Origin: Prevotella sp. UBA1378
Lineage (GTDB): Bacteria; Bacteroidota; Bacteroidia; Bacteroidales; Bacteroidaceae
Length of the DNA stretch: 23,676 nucleotides
Reading direction: 5' to 3'
Assembly (NCBI GenBank): GCA_002305505.1
Contig: DBRC01000016.1
Location: forward strand, 1-23,676
Within the stretch, counting starts at the first letter, position 1, and the number at the start of each line of letters is the position of its first letter. This document shows, one piece after another, positions 16,801 through 23,676 of this stretch. Made by a program: the position numbers and the translations under genes. The notes under the pieces were generated by a model that saw nothing but the letters and a program-made list of their open reading frames with translations, ran no database searches and was not told the DNA's origin.

Positions 16801-17842
16801 TATAGAAGAGCATCCCCCGCCGCGGCATGTAACACACGCCGCTCATCATCGTCCCGATCCACAAGCCTTTGTCCTTATCTATGTAAAGCGAGTAGATCAT
16901 GTTGTCCGACAAGCCATTGGGCACGATGCCGTTCTCGCGGATTTGCGTATGCGTGCCTTCTTTCCCGTTGATGACGAACAGCCCGTCTTGCGTGCCCACG
17001 AACAGCTCGTCGCCATCGGCTGCCAGCGCACGGATAATCTTATAGTGCACACCGGGCACATCGACCGCATGCAGCTCGCCGCTTTCGGGGTTGTACTTCA
17101 TCAGCATCCCCTCGTGTTCGCCCACGATGATCCAGTCGCCGTATTCGCATAGCGCGTAGATGTTCTTCCCTGCCAGCGAGCTGCCGTTACGGCCGGCAAC
17201 CACCTGCCGCAGCGCATCCGTGCGGGGATTGTACTGGTACATCCCTGCACCGTTGGTACCGAACCACACCTCGCCGTTCTTCCTCACGAGCATGCTCTGT
17301 GTGTTGTCCATTTGCGAGCCGTCATTCTTCTTGGCCGTACGGAAGAGGCGCATCTTTCCGCTCTTCACATGGTAGCGGAAGGCTCCCTGGTTAGGGGCTA
17401 CTACCCAGATGTTGCCGTGCTTGTCGCCCGCGATTTGGGAAACCCAGTTGGATACGCCCTCCCCCTTTTCCGTCTTAGCATCGAAATGCGCAAACGTTTC
17501 CGTATAGGGGTCGTAGATGTATACGCCCTTGTCCGTTCCCACCCATATCCGCTTGTCCCGGTCTTCGTACAGGGCGGATATGTTGTGGTTGCCCATGCCT
17601 TTCTCCAGGTCGTCTACGTCGTAGCGCTTGATGGAGTTGCCGTCGTAGCGGTTCAGCCCGTTCTTCGTGCCGAACCACAGGAATCCCCATGAGTCTTGCA
17701 CAACCGACTTGACGCAGTTCTCGCTCAAGCCGTTGTTGTTGGCAATGCGGGTGAAGTTGTAAGTCTTTGCATGCACCGCAACAACGGCGGCAACGAATGT
17801 CATCATCAGGCAGGCAAATCGGATTACAGGTTTTTCCATCAT
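13853..17842 (-). CDS. Hybrid two-component system sensor-regulator (HTCS)
   Basis: This 1329-aa inner-membrane protein joins glycan sensing to transcription. After a signal peptide (about 1-25) come two-propeller Reg_prop repeats (about 30-640; for example GFLWFGTKNGLNRYDG and IWVGTDKGVYIYD), a Y_Y_Y domain (about 660-760) and one membrane helix (about 775-795). The cytoplasmic part has a HisKA domain with phospho-acceptor H830 in DITHEIRTPL, a HATPase with NLLNNARKYS and GSGLGLPMA, a receiver domain (about 1077-1190) with D1129 in VVSDVMMP, and a C-terminal AraC-type DNA-binding domain (about 1230-1329). All key residues are intact. Length is normal for the family. HTCS proteins typically sense oligosaccharides in the periplasm and activate the adjacent glycan locus. 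I start at the ATG pair 17842/17839, since an upstream in-frame ATG at 17887 falls inside the promoter. The specific ligand is unknown. Confidence 0.95.
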   Translation of the reverse strand: MMEKPVIRFACLMMTFVAAVVAVHAKTYNFTRIANNNGLSENCVKSVVQDSWGFLWFGTKNGLNRYDGNSIKRYDVDDLEKGMGNHNISALYEDRDKRIWVGTDKGVYIYDPYTETFAHFDAKTEKGEGVSNWVSQIAGDKHGNIWVVAPNQGAFRYHVKSGKMRLFRTAKKNDGSQMDNTQSMLVRKNGEVWFGTNGAGMYQYNPRTDALRQVVAGRNGSSLAGKNIYALCEYGDWIIVGEHEGMLMKYNPESGELHAVDVPGVHYKIIRALAADGDELFVGTQDGLFVINGKEGTHTQIRENGIVPNGLSDNMIYSLYIDKDKGLWIGTMMSGVCYMPRRGMLFYTYLPMGTPNSLGSKRVREMQRDGNGNIWIANEEGGLNVFHPRTQTFETIPTTIYKGGSNRLALMVDGGEVWSGIFKNGLDIINVSTRAISHFTPDELGLKNEGSVYALLKDSRGNVWLGTGSGFFLKSEGMRFSKITTIPDIFVQDIAEDKNGEIWIATMGTGVFRLNPKTWRSTNYVAKEGELSSNGVSSITEDHKGNLWFSTDRGGICMYDLKARRWAAYSVKDGLPDDVAYKILEDKRHCLWFGTNQGLVQFDPANKNVRVYLNTGGYWGNQFNYKSAVATREGHFIFGGTNGIVECDPALAGTGKGRKVYITNVRLNRKEMRPEAGGALTTNILHSPKITLPYDLTELSVDVSMLDYSGAESDSYEYMLVGQGDSWTSLNGHTITYTRLPPGSYTLRVRPAGDKEGVTALQIVVEHPWWSSVWAKMVYIVLFLLSVYALLRANHHRQMKRLEEAEKTFREEKDKELLRAKISFFTDITHEIRTPLTLISGSIETIQDQQTNNPLIDKNIGAISKNCKRLLNLINQLLDFRKMDSNSVTLNFTNVNISNLLKDVISRFEPTIARMNKTISLGMEDDGIIMPVDHEAFTKIISNLLNNARKYSETFIQVEVRKAGDVMRLSVMNDGDRIPNDKAEEIFMPFAQLDNTHSVPGSGLGLPMARSLAEMHHGRLEVNTESEYNEFVLTLPLSQDNVIETGGAGSVQGQKHGLDTVVNDSLIDDYESAGTRNKEYTVLIVEDNAEVQQMVSDSLEPHYNIVTAKNGRAGLERVRSEHVDLVVSDVMMPVMDGLEMCRHIKEDIEISHIPVIMLTAKQALENKIEGLKAGADAYIEKPFSLSYLLAQIETLLSNRKRERESFVRKPYLPVQNSNINKAEEEFMRKITDLILENIQQPEFNVEQLAADMCMSRSSLHRKIKEVSNLTPIDFIRLIRLKKAAELIREKNYRSSEVCEMVGISSPSYFIKLFQKQFGMTPKEFASKKE

Positions 17843-17856
17843 ATTGATATTTGCCA

Positions 17857-17888
17857 CAAAAATACGAATAATATTGATGACAAACAAA
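17857..17888 (-). promoter_or_regulatory. HTCS promoter (TTTG, 20 bp, TATTTTTG)
   Basis: On the minus strand TTTG (17888-17885) is separated by 20 bp from TATTTTTG (17864-17857). Both elements and the spacing match the Bacteroidetes primary sigma consensus. The untranslated leader would be only about 8-11 bases. A full -33/-7 pair fits low constitutive expression of a sensor. Confidence 0.6.
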
Positions 17889-18015
17889 CGAAAACGGAAT
17901 TAATTTCATAATACAAATGTCGCAAATTACGGAAAAATCGTTCCAAAGGCATGAAATATCCCCTAATCTTTCATTTTTTGAGACGGCAGTGAGCGTGCCC
18001 TATCCGATTTTATTT

Positions 18016-18023
18016 TAAATTTG
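18016..18023 (+). promoter_or_regulatory. -7 element of the GH36 gene promoter
   Basis: TAAATTTG followed by C matches TAnnTTTG and lies 26 bp before the ATG at 18049. No TTTG is found at the expected -33 spacing; the nearest (17977-17980) is too far. The 22-bp repeat seen ahead of the epimerase gene is not present at the equivalent position. Confidence 0.6.
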
Positions 18024-18048
18024 CAACAGGAAAAACAAGAACTGGAAC

Positions 18049-20229
18049 ATGAAACAATTGATTCTATTCATCACAGCAATGCTTGGTCTGCAGACCGCCG
18101 CGACTGCCAAGACCAATATCTCTATCAGTACAGACAACACGCAGCTTGTGCTGCAAGTGAAAGACAACGGCCGGCTGTACCAAACCTATCTCGGGGAGCG
18201 GCTGGCCGGCGGCACCGACCTGGACCTGCTCGATATGCCGCGCGTAAACGTAACCAACGGCAACGTGGCGGGCAACGAAGTGTATCCCGTGATGGGGACG
18301 GAGGACTACTACGAGCCGGCATTCGAAATCCGCCATGCCGACGGCAACCCTACTTCGGTGCTGAAATACGTCAGTCATTCGCAGGAAGCCGTGGAGGGCG
18401 GGACACAAACAGTCATCCGCCTGAAGGACGACCTGTATCCCGTCAGCGTCACGCTCTATTACGTCGCCTATCCCAAGGAGAACATCATCAAGCAGTGGAG
18501 CGAGATACAGCATCAAGAGGGCGGCAAGGTGTACATCGGCAGATACGCCTCGTCCATGCTCTATTTCGAGGCACCGGCCTATTACCTCACGGAGTTCTCC
18601 AGCGACTGGGCCAAGGAGATGCAAATGATACAGCTGCCGCTGAAATACGGGAAGAAAATCATCGATACCCGGCTGGGTGCCCGCGCGGCCATGTTCTCGC
18701 AGCCTTTCTTCGAGGTGGGCATCGGCAACGAGGTGAAAGAGAACAGCGGCACGGTGCTGATGGGGACCATCGGATGGACGGGCAACTTCCGGTTCACCTT
18801 CGAGGTGGACTTCGACAACGAGCTGCGCATCATCAGCGGCATCAACCCCGACGCGTCCAACTACCTGCTCAAGAAAGGGGAAATATTCAAGACACCCGAA
18901 TTTTATTTCACGCTGAGCCAGAACGGTACGGGCGAAGGCAGCCGCAACTTCCAGCGATGGGCACTCAGACACCAGCTATATAAAGGCGGCGAAGACCGCA
19001 TGACGCTGCTGAACAACTGGGAGAACACTTACTTCAACTTCGACGAGGGCAAACTGTCGTCTCTCTTCGACGAGGCGAAAAACCTGGGCGTCGACCTCTT
19101 CCTGCTCGACGACGGATGGTTCGGGAACAAATACCCGCGCAAAGACGACCATGCCGGACTGGGCGACTGGCAGGCAACCAAGACGAAACTACCCAACGGC
19201 ATACCGTTCCTCGTGAAAACGGCCAACGAAAAGGGGGTGGACTTCGGTATATGGATTGAGCCCGAAATGGTGAACCCTAAAAGCGAACTGGCAGAGAAGC
19301 ATCCCGAATGGATACTGAAACTGCCCAACCGCGATACTTATTATTTCCGCAATCAGCTGGTGCTCGACATGGCCAACCCCAAGGTGCAAGACTTCGTTTT
19401 CGGCGTAGTGGACGGGCTGAAGAAGGAGAACCCCAACATAAAGTTCATGAAATGGGACTGCAACAGCCCCATCACCAACATCTACTCGCACTACCTGAAA
19501 GAGAACCAAGGCAACCTGTACGTCGACTACGTAAGGGGATTATACAAGGTGCTCGACCGCATACAGGCCCGATACCCCGACCTCTACATGATGCTGTGCT
19601 CGGGCGGCGGCGGGCGAAACGACTATGAGGCACTGAAATACTTCACGGAGTTCTGGTGCTCGGACAATACCGACCCCATCGAACGCCTCTACATCCAGTG
19701 GGGCTACTCGCACTTCATGCCGTCGAAAGCCATGTGCGCCCACGTTACCGACTGGAACGGACGGGCACCGGTGAAGTTCCGTGTAGACGTAGCCTTTACC
19801 TGCAAGATGGGCTTCGACATCGGCCTCAAGTCGCTCAAGGACGAAGACCTGCAATACTGCCAGCTGGCCATCAAGGAGTACAACCGCTTGAAGCCTGTCA
19901 TCTACAGCCCCGACCTCTACCGCCTGCAGTCGCCCTACGAAAGCAACCATTGCGTGATGATGCGCGTCAGCGAAGCCAAAGACCACGCGCTGCTCTTTGC
20001 CTACGACCTGCATCCGCGCTACAAGGAGCTGGTGCTCCCCACGCGCCTGCAGGGCCTCGACCCGGCAACCCGCTACCGCGTGAAGGAAATCTGCCTCATG
20101 CCCGGCAGGCAAAGCTGGCTCGGCTGCAACGACAGGGTGTATACCGGCGACTATCTGATGAAGGTGGGCATCACCGTTACATCGCCCAACGACATGGTAA
20201 GCCATATCATCGAACTGACCAGGGAATAA
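18049..20229 (+). CDS. GH36 alpha-galactosidase
   Basis: This 726-aa retaining exo-alpha-galactosidase has a signal peptide (about 1-20), an N-terminal beta-supersandwich, a TIM barrel beginning near residue 320 (FLLDDGWFGNKYPR) and a small C-terminal sheet. The nucleophile is D470 in KFMKWDCNS. The conserved CSGGGGRND block and acid/base D539 in WCSDNTDP follow. The nucleophile to acid/base spacing of 69 residues agrees with known GH36 enzymes, and the full length is normal. It should release terminal alpha-galactose from raffinose-type sugars, galactomannan or a complex glycan; the signal peptide indicates periplasmic or surface action. It is transcribed divergently from the HTCS across a 206-bp region and ends at its own terminator. 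This is a third clan GH-D enzyme in the window, more distant from the two minus-strand paralogues. Confidence 0.96.
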   Translation: MKQLILFITAMLGLQTAATAKTNISISTDNTQLVLQVKDNGRLYQTYLGERLAGGTDLDLLDMPRVNVTNGNVAGNEVYPVMGTEDYYEPAFEIRHADGNPTSVLKYVSHSQEAVEGGTQTVIRLKDDLYPVSVTLYYVAYPKENIIKQWSEIQHQEGGKVYIGRYASSMLYFEAPAYYLTEFSSDWAKEMQMIQLPLKYGKKIIDTRLGARAAMFSQPFFEVGIGNEVKENSGTVLMGTIGWTGNFRFTFEVDFDNELRIISGINPDASNYLLKKGEIFKTPEFYFTLSQNGTGEGSRNFQRWALRHQLYKGGEDRMTLLNNWENTYFNFDEGKLSSLFDEAKNLGVDLFLLDDGWFGNKYPRKDDHAGLGDWQATKTKLPNGIPFLVKTANEKGVDFGIWIEPEMVNPKSELAEKHPEWILKLPNRDTYYFRNQLVLDMANPKVQDFVFGVVDGLKKENPNIKFMKWDCNSPITNIYSHYLKENQGNLYVDYVRGLYKVLDRIQARYPDLYMMLCSGGGGRNDYEALKYFTEFWCSDNTDPIERLYIQWGYSHFMPSKAMCAHVTDWNGRAPVKFRVDVAFTCKMGFDIGLKSLKDEDLQYCQLAIKEYNRLKPVIYSPDLYRLQSPYESNHCVMMRVSEAKDHALLFAYDLHPRYKELVLPTRLQGLDPATRYRVKEICLMPGRQSWLGCNDRVYTGDYLMKVGITVTSPNDMVSHIIELTRE

Positions 20230-20307
20230 ACACGAACATATTGTACAGGATAATTATTTTTTCATAAATGACAAGTTTTGGTTAAAAGTTAGTTTAGTAA
20301 AAGAAGG

Positions 20308-20340
20308 AGGCCGTGCCATGAAACAGGGGCACGGCCTTTC
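20308..20340 (+). terminator. Rho-independent terminator after the GH36 gene
   Basis: AGGCCGTGCC (20308-20317) pairs perfectly with GGCACGGCCT (20328-20337) around a 10-base loop, followed by a short T run. It separates the GH36 gene from the epimerase unit. Confidence 0.85.
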
Positions 20341-20354
20341 TGATTGGTACAAGT

Positions 20355-20385
20355 TTTGTCCATCGCCCGCGGTAAAATTATCCAT
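20355..20385 (+). promoter_or_regulatory. Candidate activator operator, 22-bp spaced direct repeat (epimerase promoter)
   Basis: TTTGTCCAT (20355-20363) and ATTATCCAT (20377-20385) are direct repeats starting 22 bp apart, two helical turns. The proximal copy starts 30 bp upstream of the -7 element, over the -33 region. The same arrangement with the same spacing occurs at 21434-21464. This layout is typical of AraC-family sites, so the HTCS is a candidate binder; that link is inferred. Confidence 0.6.
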
Positions 20386-20406
20386 CATTATCAGCGGGAT
20401 TCCTGC

Positions 20407-20414
20407 TACCTTTG
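20407..20414 (+). promoter_or_regulatory. -7 element of the epimerase promoter
   Basis: TACCTTTG followed by CA matches the TAnnTTTG consensus. It lies 27 bp before the ATG at 20434 and supports that start over an in-frame ATG at 20344. There is no canonical -33; the direct repeat takes its place. Confidence 0.75.
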
Positions 20415-20433
20415 CAAACAGCAAGCATACATC

Positions 20434-21453
20434 ATGGTAATAACATATCAAGAACTCGAACTGGCCGGAACCGGCAGCATTTGCCGCTTCCGCATCGTCA
20501 ACAACAGGGGCGCCGCGGTGGAGCTGACCAACTACGGCGCACGCTGGCTCAGGGCCGAAGTGCCCGACAAGGAAGGGAGGATGCAAAACGTCATCGTCGG
20601 GTACGACCGGTTGGAAGACTATATCGGCGACCCGTTCTACATGGGGGCCACCGTGGGCCGGTATGCCAACCGCATCGCACGGGCAGCCCTCACTATCAAC
20701 GGGAACGACTACCAACTGGAACGGAACGACGGGAACAACTGCAACCACGGCGGAGAAGCAGGATTCGACCGGCGGCCGTGGCAATGGAGGCTGTTGGAAC
20801 CCAACGGCGTGAGCTTCACCATCCACTCTCCCGACGGCGAAGGAGGATGGCCGGGCGACATCAGGCTAACGGCCGAATTCAGGTGGAACGACGACTGCTG
20901 CCTGACACTGCGGCTGCATGGCACGGCCGACCGCCCCACATGGCTGAACCCCACCAACCACGCTTACCTGAACCTCAGCGGGAACCGGGGCGACATCGGC
21001 CGGCACCTCATACGCATACATGCCAACCGCATCGTAGAAACCGACCGCGAATACCTGCCAACAGGCAGGCTGACCGACGTCACGGGAACGCCGTTCGACT
21101 TCAGGGTGCCGCGCCCCATCGGGCAACCCATGCACCAAAGCCATCCCAGCCTGGCGGCCAACCGCGGGTATAACCACTGCTACGAACTGTGCAGCGGGCA
21201 CGAGGCGGCCAGTATCTGCGACCCCTGCTCGGGCCGCACAATGACCGTCAGCACATCGCTGCCCGGGCTACTGCTCTATTCAGCAGGCTTCCTGCCCCGC
21301 CCGCATACGGCCGTATGCATGGAAACACAATATTTTCCCGACACCCCCCACTGGCCACAATTCCCCTCATGCCTGATAGACCGCCAGAAGGGTTACGACC
21401 ACACGACGAGCTACCGGTTCGGGATTGCGCAAGATTGTCCATCACCAGTATAA
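20434..21453 (+). CDS. Aldose 1-epimerase (galactose mutarotase)
   Basis: This 339-aa cytoplasmic beta-sandwich enzyme interconverts the alpha and beta anomers of galactose or related aldoses, feeding the Leloir pathway. It contains the family's GRYANRIA, NHGG, NPTNHAYLNLSG with proton donor H176, TPFDFR, and METQYFPDTP with base E297. Length is standard, and I see no signal peptide. The start at 20434 is chosen because a -7 element lies just upstream and the family's N-terminus begins there. The placement after an alpha-galactosidase is consistent with processing of liberated galactose, although the two are separated by a terminator and the epimerase has its own promoter with a repeated operator-like sequence. 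I withhold the symbol galM because this family includes paralogues with other sugar preferences. Confidence 0.93.
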   Translation: MVITYQELELAGTGSICRFRIVNNRGAAVELTNYGARWLRAEVPDKEGRMQNVIVGYDRLEDYIGDPFYMGATVGRYANRIARAALTINGNDYQLERNDGNNCNHGGEAGFDRRPWQWRLLEPNGVSFTIHSPDGEGGWPGDIRLTAEFRWNDDCCLTLRLHGTADRPTWLNPTNHAYLNLSGNRGDIGRHLIRIHANRIVETDREYLPTGRLTDVTGTPFDFRVPRPIGQPMHQSHPSLAANRGYNHCYELCSGHEAASICDPCSGRTMTVSTSLPGLLLYSAGFLPRPHTAVCMETQYFPDTPHWPQFPSCLIDRQKGYDHTTSYRFGIAQDCPSPV

Positions 21454-21464
21454 ATATTGTCCAT
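21434..21464 (+). promoter_or_regulatory. Candidate activator operator, 22-bp spaced direct repeat (FG-GAP gene promoter)
   Basis: Two exact ATTGTCCAT copies (21434-21442 and 21456-21464) start 22 bp apart. The proximal copy is 30 bp upstream of the -7 element, identical in geometry to the site at 20355-20385. The distal copy overlaps the last codons of the epimerase gene. Confidence 0.65.
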
Positions 21465-21485
21465 TCGCCAAAAGCCAAAATCGCA

Positions 21486-21493
21486 TAACTTTG
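21486..21493 (+). promoter_or_regulatory. -7 element of the FG-GAP gene promoter
   Basis: TAACTTTG followed by CA matches TAnnTTTG and lies 45 bp before the ATG at 21531. No -33 TTTG is present at the right spacing, again suggesting activator dependence. Confidence 0.7.
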
Positions 21494-21530
21494 CAACAGA
21501 ATAACATTAACAACTAAAATATTACTATTT

Positions 21531-23540
21531 ATGGAACATCAAAGACTACTACGGAAAGCAATGTGCATTATCTTACTGGGAGCAACCGCTGCCACTCAAG
21601 CACAGATATTCACAGAACAAAGCGCCGACTTTATCGGCATGCACCGCACAACGCCAAGTATAGCAGACTATAACAACGACGGGCGGATGGACATCTACTA
21701 CGGCGGAATGACATGGCTGATGGAACCGCAAATACCCAACTGGCACGCACAGGGATTCCTCTACACGGCCAACGCCGAAGGGGGATGGGACATGCTGCAG
21801 TCGAACCTCGATGACGAGGAAGGCATCTTCCGCGCCAACGGGCTGCCGCCGACGGTATGGGCGAAAATATTATGGCTGGATGCCGACAACGACGGCAACC
21901 TCGACTTCATGGCCAACGGTAAGAGCGACGGCGACTTGCAAGTGGGCGAAGAAGGCACCGACAAGCAGTACGTATGGCTCTTCCGCAACGGCGGAAAGGC
22001 CGCGGGATGGCAATTCGCACCCGTGCAAACCGGCATCATGCAGAGCATCGACAACCAGCGCGGAGGCGACAACCCAGACTCTGACGCCTCGTTCGTAGAC
22101 CTGGGCGATTATGACAATGACGGATTCACCGACTACCTCATGCAAGGCGAACGCAACTGGAAAGAGGGCGAGGAAGCGAAATGGGAACGCTACGTAAAAC
22201 TGTACCGCAACAATGGCGACGGCACCTTCACCGAGCAAATGGTATTCAACCCGCTGCCCTACGACGTGAACCCGGTTGCCGACAAGGTGTATGAGATAGA
22301 AATCGGCGAAAACGACGAAACAACCGTCAAGCCGCTGATGAAAGCCGTACCGATGTCGGGAGGGGCCATCCGGTTCGCCGACCTGAACGGCAACGGACTG
22401 CTGGACATCATCACGGCCGGATGGGTGAACGACTACGGCAACTTCGTATGCATCTATGAGAACAAGGGCGACGGCACCTTCCAGCAACTCGACATGACAG
22501 GGACAGGCATCGCCGCTGCCCGCCAAGGCGACATCGCCATAGCCGACTTCAACAACGACGGACACTTGGACATCTTCATTTCGGGATGGTCGGATTCCGA
22601 AGGCAGGCGCGCCGACGTATACATCAATACGGGCGAGGGCGGCTTCAGCTTCACCAGAAGCACTGCGGAAGCCGGCAACGGACTGTTAGGCATCAACGGG
22701 GGCGTGGCTTATACATACGACCTGAACTGCGACGGGCTGACCGACATCGTCCATACAGGATATACCGACAGCAAAGGCTTCGGCACCTACGTGTACTTCC
22801 AGAACACCGACGGAACGTTCACCGAGCAAACAGAAGCGAAGCTGCCATACGTATCGTCGGGAGGCATCGCGCTGGGCGACCTCTACGGCAGGAACACGCT
22901 CGACGCATTCACCATCCGGGCCCTCTGGGCCGACAACCAATGGTCGTTGCTCAGCCGCATACACAAGAACGAGTTCGAGGAGAATACGCCGCCCACCGCA
23001 CCGGCAGACGTTAAGGCCGACGCAACGGGCGGGAAACTGGTCATCTCATGGAATGCCGCCAGCGACGAACAGACCGACGCCACCGGACTGGGATACAACG
23101 TATACATAAAAAACAAGGATACAGGGAAAATCAGCATGCTGCTGCCGGCCAACACGGAAACGGGAAAACTGCTGACCATACGCGACCTGCAGACGCTGGT
23201 GCGCAGCAGCGAGGCCAGCCTGAGCTATAGCATCAACATAACCGAAGGCAACTACGAAATAGGCGTGCAGGCTGTAGACCCCAGCGGCGCAGGCGGTAAG
23301 TTCGCCACGGCGACGGCTACCGCCACCGGCATCCGCAATACCGGGAAGCATTCCGGCATGAGGATAGAAACCGTAGCCGGAGGCATCATTGTCGGTGCCG
23401 AAAGCACGCAAGGCGTAACGGTATACGATGCAGCCGGACGCACCGTGGCAAAGGGCACCACAGGCACGCTCATCCCTGTGGGCGGAAAGGGCGTGATGAT
23501 TGTGAAGACAAACGGGATAACTGCAAAAATCACGAAATAG
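21531..23540 (+). CDS. Secreted FG-GAP/VCBS repeat protein with FN3-like domain and T9SS-like tail
   Basis: This 669-aa surface or extracellular protein has no enzymatic motif I can recognise. A signal peptide (about 1-25, ending TQAQ) precedes a beta-propeller of at least six FG-GAP/VCBS repeats. Each repeat carries a calcium-type loop such as DYNNDGRMDIYYGG, DADNDGNLDF, DYDNDGFTDY, DLNGNGLLDI, DFNNDGHLDI or DLNCDGLTDI. From about residue 485 to 600 there is an FN3-like domain (PADVKADATGGKLVISWNAA). The last 55 residues, with VTVYDAAGRTVAKG and a lysine-rich end, resemble a type IX sorting domain. A binding or adhesion role at the cell surface, perhaps towards the glycan, is plausible but inferred. 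It shares its operator-like repeat with the epimerase gene 77 bp upstream, which places it in the same probable regulon. Confidence 0.85.
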   Translation: MEHQRLLRKAMCIILLGATAATQAQIFTEQSADFIGMHRTTPSIADYNNDGRMDIYYGGMTWLMEPQIPNWHAQGFLYTANAEGGWDMLQSNLDDEEGIFRANGLPPTVWAKILWLDADNDGNLDFMANGKSDGDLQVGEEGTDKQYVWLFRNGGKAAGWQFAPVQTGIMQSIDNQRGGDNPDSDASFVDLGDYDNDGFTDYLMQGERNWKEGEEAKWERYVKLYRNNGDGTFTEQMVFNPLPYDVNPVADKVYEIEIGENDETTVKPLMKAVPMSGGAIRFADLNGNGLLDIITAGWVNDYGNFVCIYENKGDGTFQQLDMTGTGIAAARQGDIAIADFNNDGHLDIFISGWSDSEGRRADVYINTGEGGFSFTRSTAEAGNGLLGINGGVAYTYDLNCDGLTDIVHTGYTDSKGFGTYVYFQNTDGTFTEQTEAKLPYVSSGGIALGDLYGRNTLDAFTIRALWADNQWSLLSRIHKNEFEENTPPTAPADVKADATGGKLVISWNAASDEQTDATGLGYNVYIKNKDTGKISMLLPANTETGKLLTIRDLQTLVRSSEASLSYSINITEGNYEIGVQAVDPSGAGGKFATATATATGIRNTGKHSGMRIETVAGGIIVGAESTQGVTVYDAAGRTVAKGTTGTLIPVGGKGVMIVKTNGITAKITK

Positions 23541-23578
23541 AGGAAAACACTGGAGTAAAACTGAGTTTGAATAATTTG

Positions 23579-23620
23579 ACGGGCGAGACTGAAGTGATTT
23601 CAGGCTCGCCCGTTTATTTT
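23579..23620 (+). terminator. Strong rho-independent terminator after the FG-GAP gene
   Basis: ACGGGCGAG-A-CTGAA pairs with TTCAG-G-CTCGCCCGT (15-position stem with one mismatch, loop of 5) and is followed by TTTATTTT. It lies 38 bp past the stop codon. Confidence 0.9.
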
Positions 23621-23624
23621 GCCG

Positions 23625-23657
23625 CCGCCCACCGTTAATCTTGCAACCGGTGGGCGG
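23625..23657. repeat. GC-rich inverted repeat CCGCCCACCG/CGGTGGGCGG
   Basis: A perfect 10-bp stem (23625-23634 with 23648-23657) around a 13-base loop lies immediately after the terminator. It has no T run within the visible sequence. It may be the mirror terminator of a converging gene beyond the window or a leader structure. The window ends 19 bp later. Confidence 0.6.
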
Positions 23658-23676
23658 TGGTCATCCACGATGCACA

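Noticed and set aside
17304..17311. A single TTGTCCAT inside the HTCS coding sequence.
   Set aside because: There is no second copy 22 bp away and no -7 element at the required distance.
17956..18005. Two TATCC strings 44 bp apart ahead of the GH36 gene as a version of the 22-bp operator.
   Set aside because: Flanking bases do not match the half-site, the middle copy is absent, and the distance to the -7 element differs.

Overview
The window reads as part of a carbohydrate-utilisation locus from a gut-type member of the Bacteroidales. The evidence for this is a hybrid two-component system (HTCS) fused into one polypeptide, clusters of exported glycoside hydrolases, Bacteroidetes-type promoters (TAnnTTTG -7 elements just ahead of start codons), a lipobox lipoprotein, and two proteins with C-terminal tails resembling type IX secretion (T9SS) sorting domains. 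The DNA is visibly GC-rich, which produces many long spurious antisense reading frames. The T9SS-like tails point loosely to Prevotellaceae or relatives, but no species can be named.

Minus strand, right to left (17842 to 91). First comes the HTCS sensor-regulator (13853-17842) with its own promoter. A second promoter at about 13740-13747 then drives a cluster of six enzymes. These are a lipoprotein clan GH-D hydrolase (11754-13709), its secreted paralogue with a T9SS-like tail (9516-11753), a sialate-O-acetylesterase family protein (8037-9479), a GH92 alpha-mannosidase-type enzyme (5843-8026), a GH140 apiosidase-like enzyme (3893-5326), and a GH78 alpha-L-rhamnosidase fused to a BNR/sialidase-like propeller (91-3900). 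Within each block the genes abut or overlap. Between GH92 and GH140 lies a 516-bp gap holding a perfect 68-bp palindrome and two further palindromes.

Plus strand, left to right (18016 to 23676). A GH36 alpha-galactosidase (18049-20229) is transcribed divergently from the HTCS and ends in a hairpin terminator. It is followed by a cytoplasmic aldose 1-epimerase (20434-21453) and a surface protein with FG-GAP/VCBS repeats, an FN3-like domain and a T9SS-like tail (21531-23540), then another strong terminator.

Function, by inference: the enzymes could strip a complex glycan containing galactose, rhamnose, apiose, mannose and O-acetyl groups. Apiose and rhamnose point to plant material such as rhamnogalacturonan II or apiosylated glycosides. 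No SusC/SusD pair lies in the window, so binding and import must be encoded elsewhere.

The most notable new signal is regulatory. The epimerase and FG-GAP genes share a direct repeat, (A/T)TTGTCCAT and ATT(G/A)TCCAT. The copies are 22 bp apart and sit exactly 30 bp upstream of the -7 element in both promoters, which looks like the operator of an AraC-type activator, possibly the HTCS encoded here.
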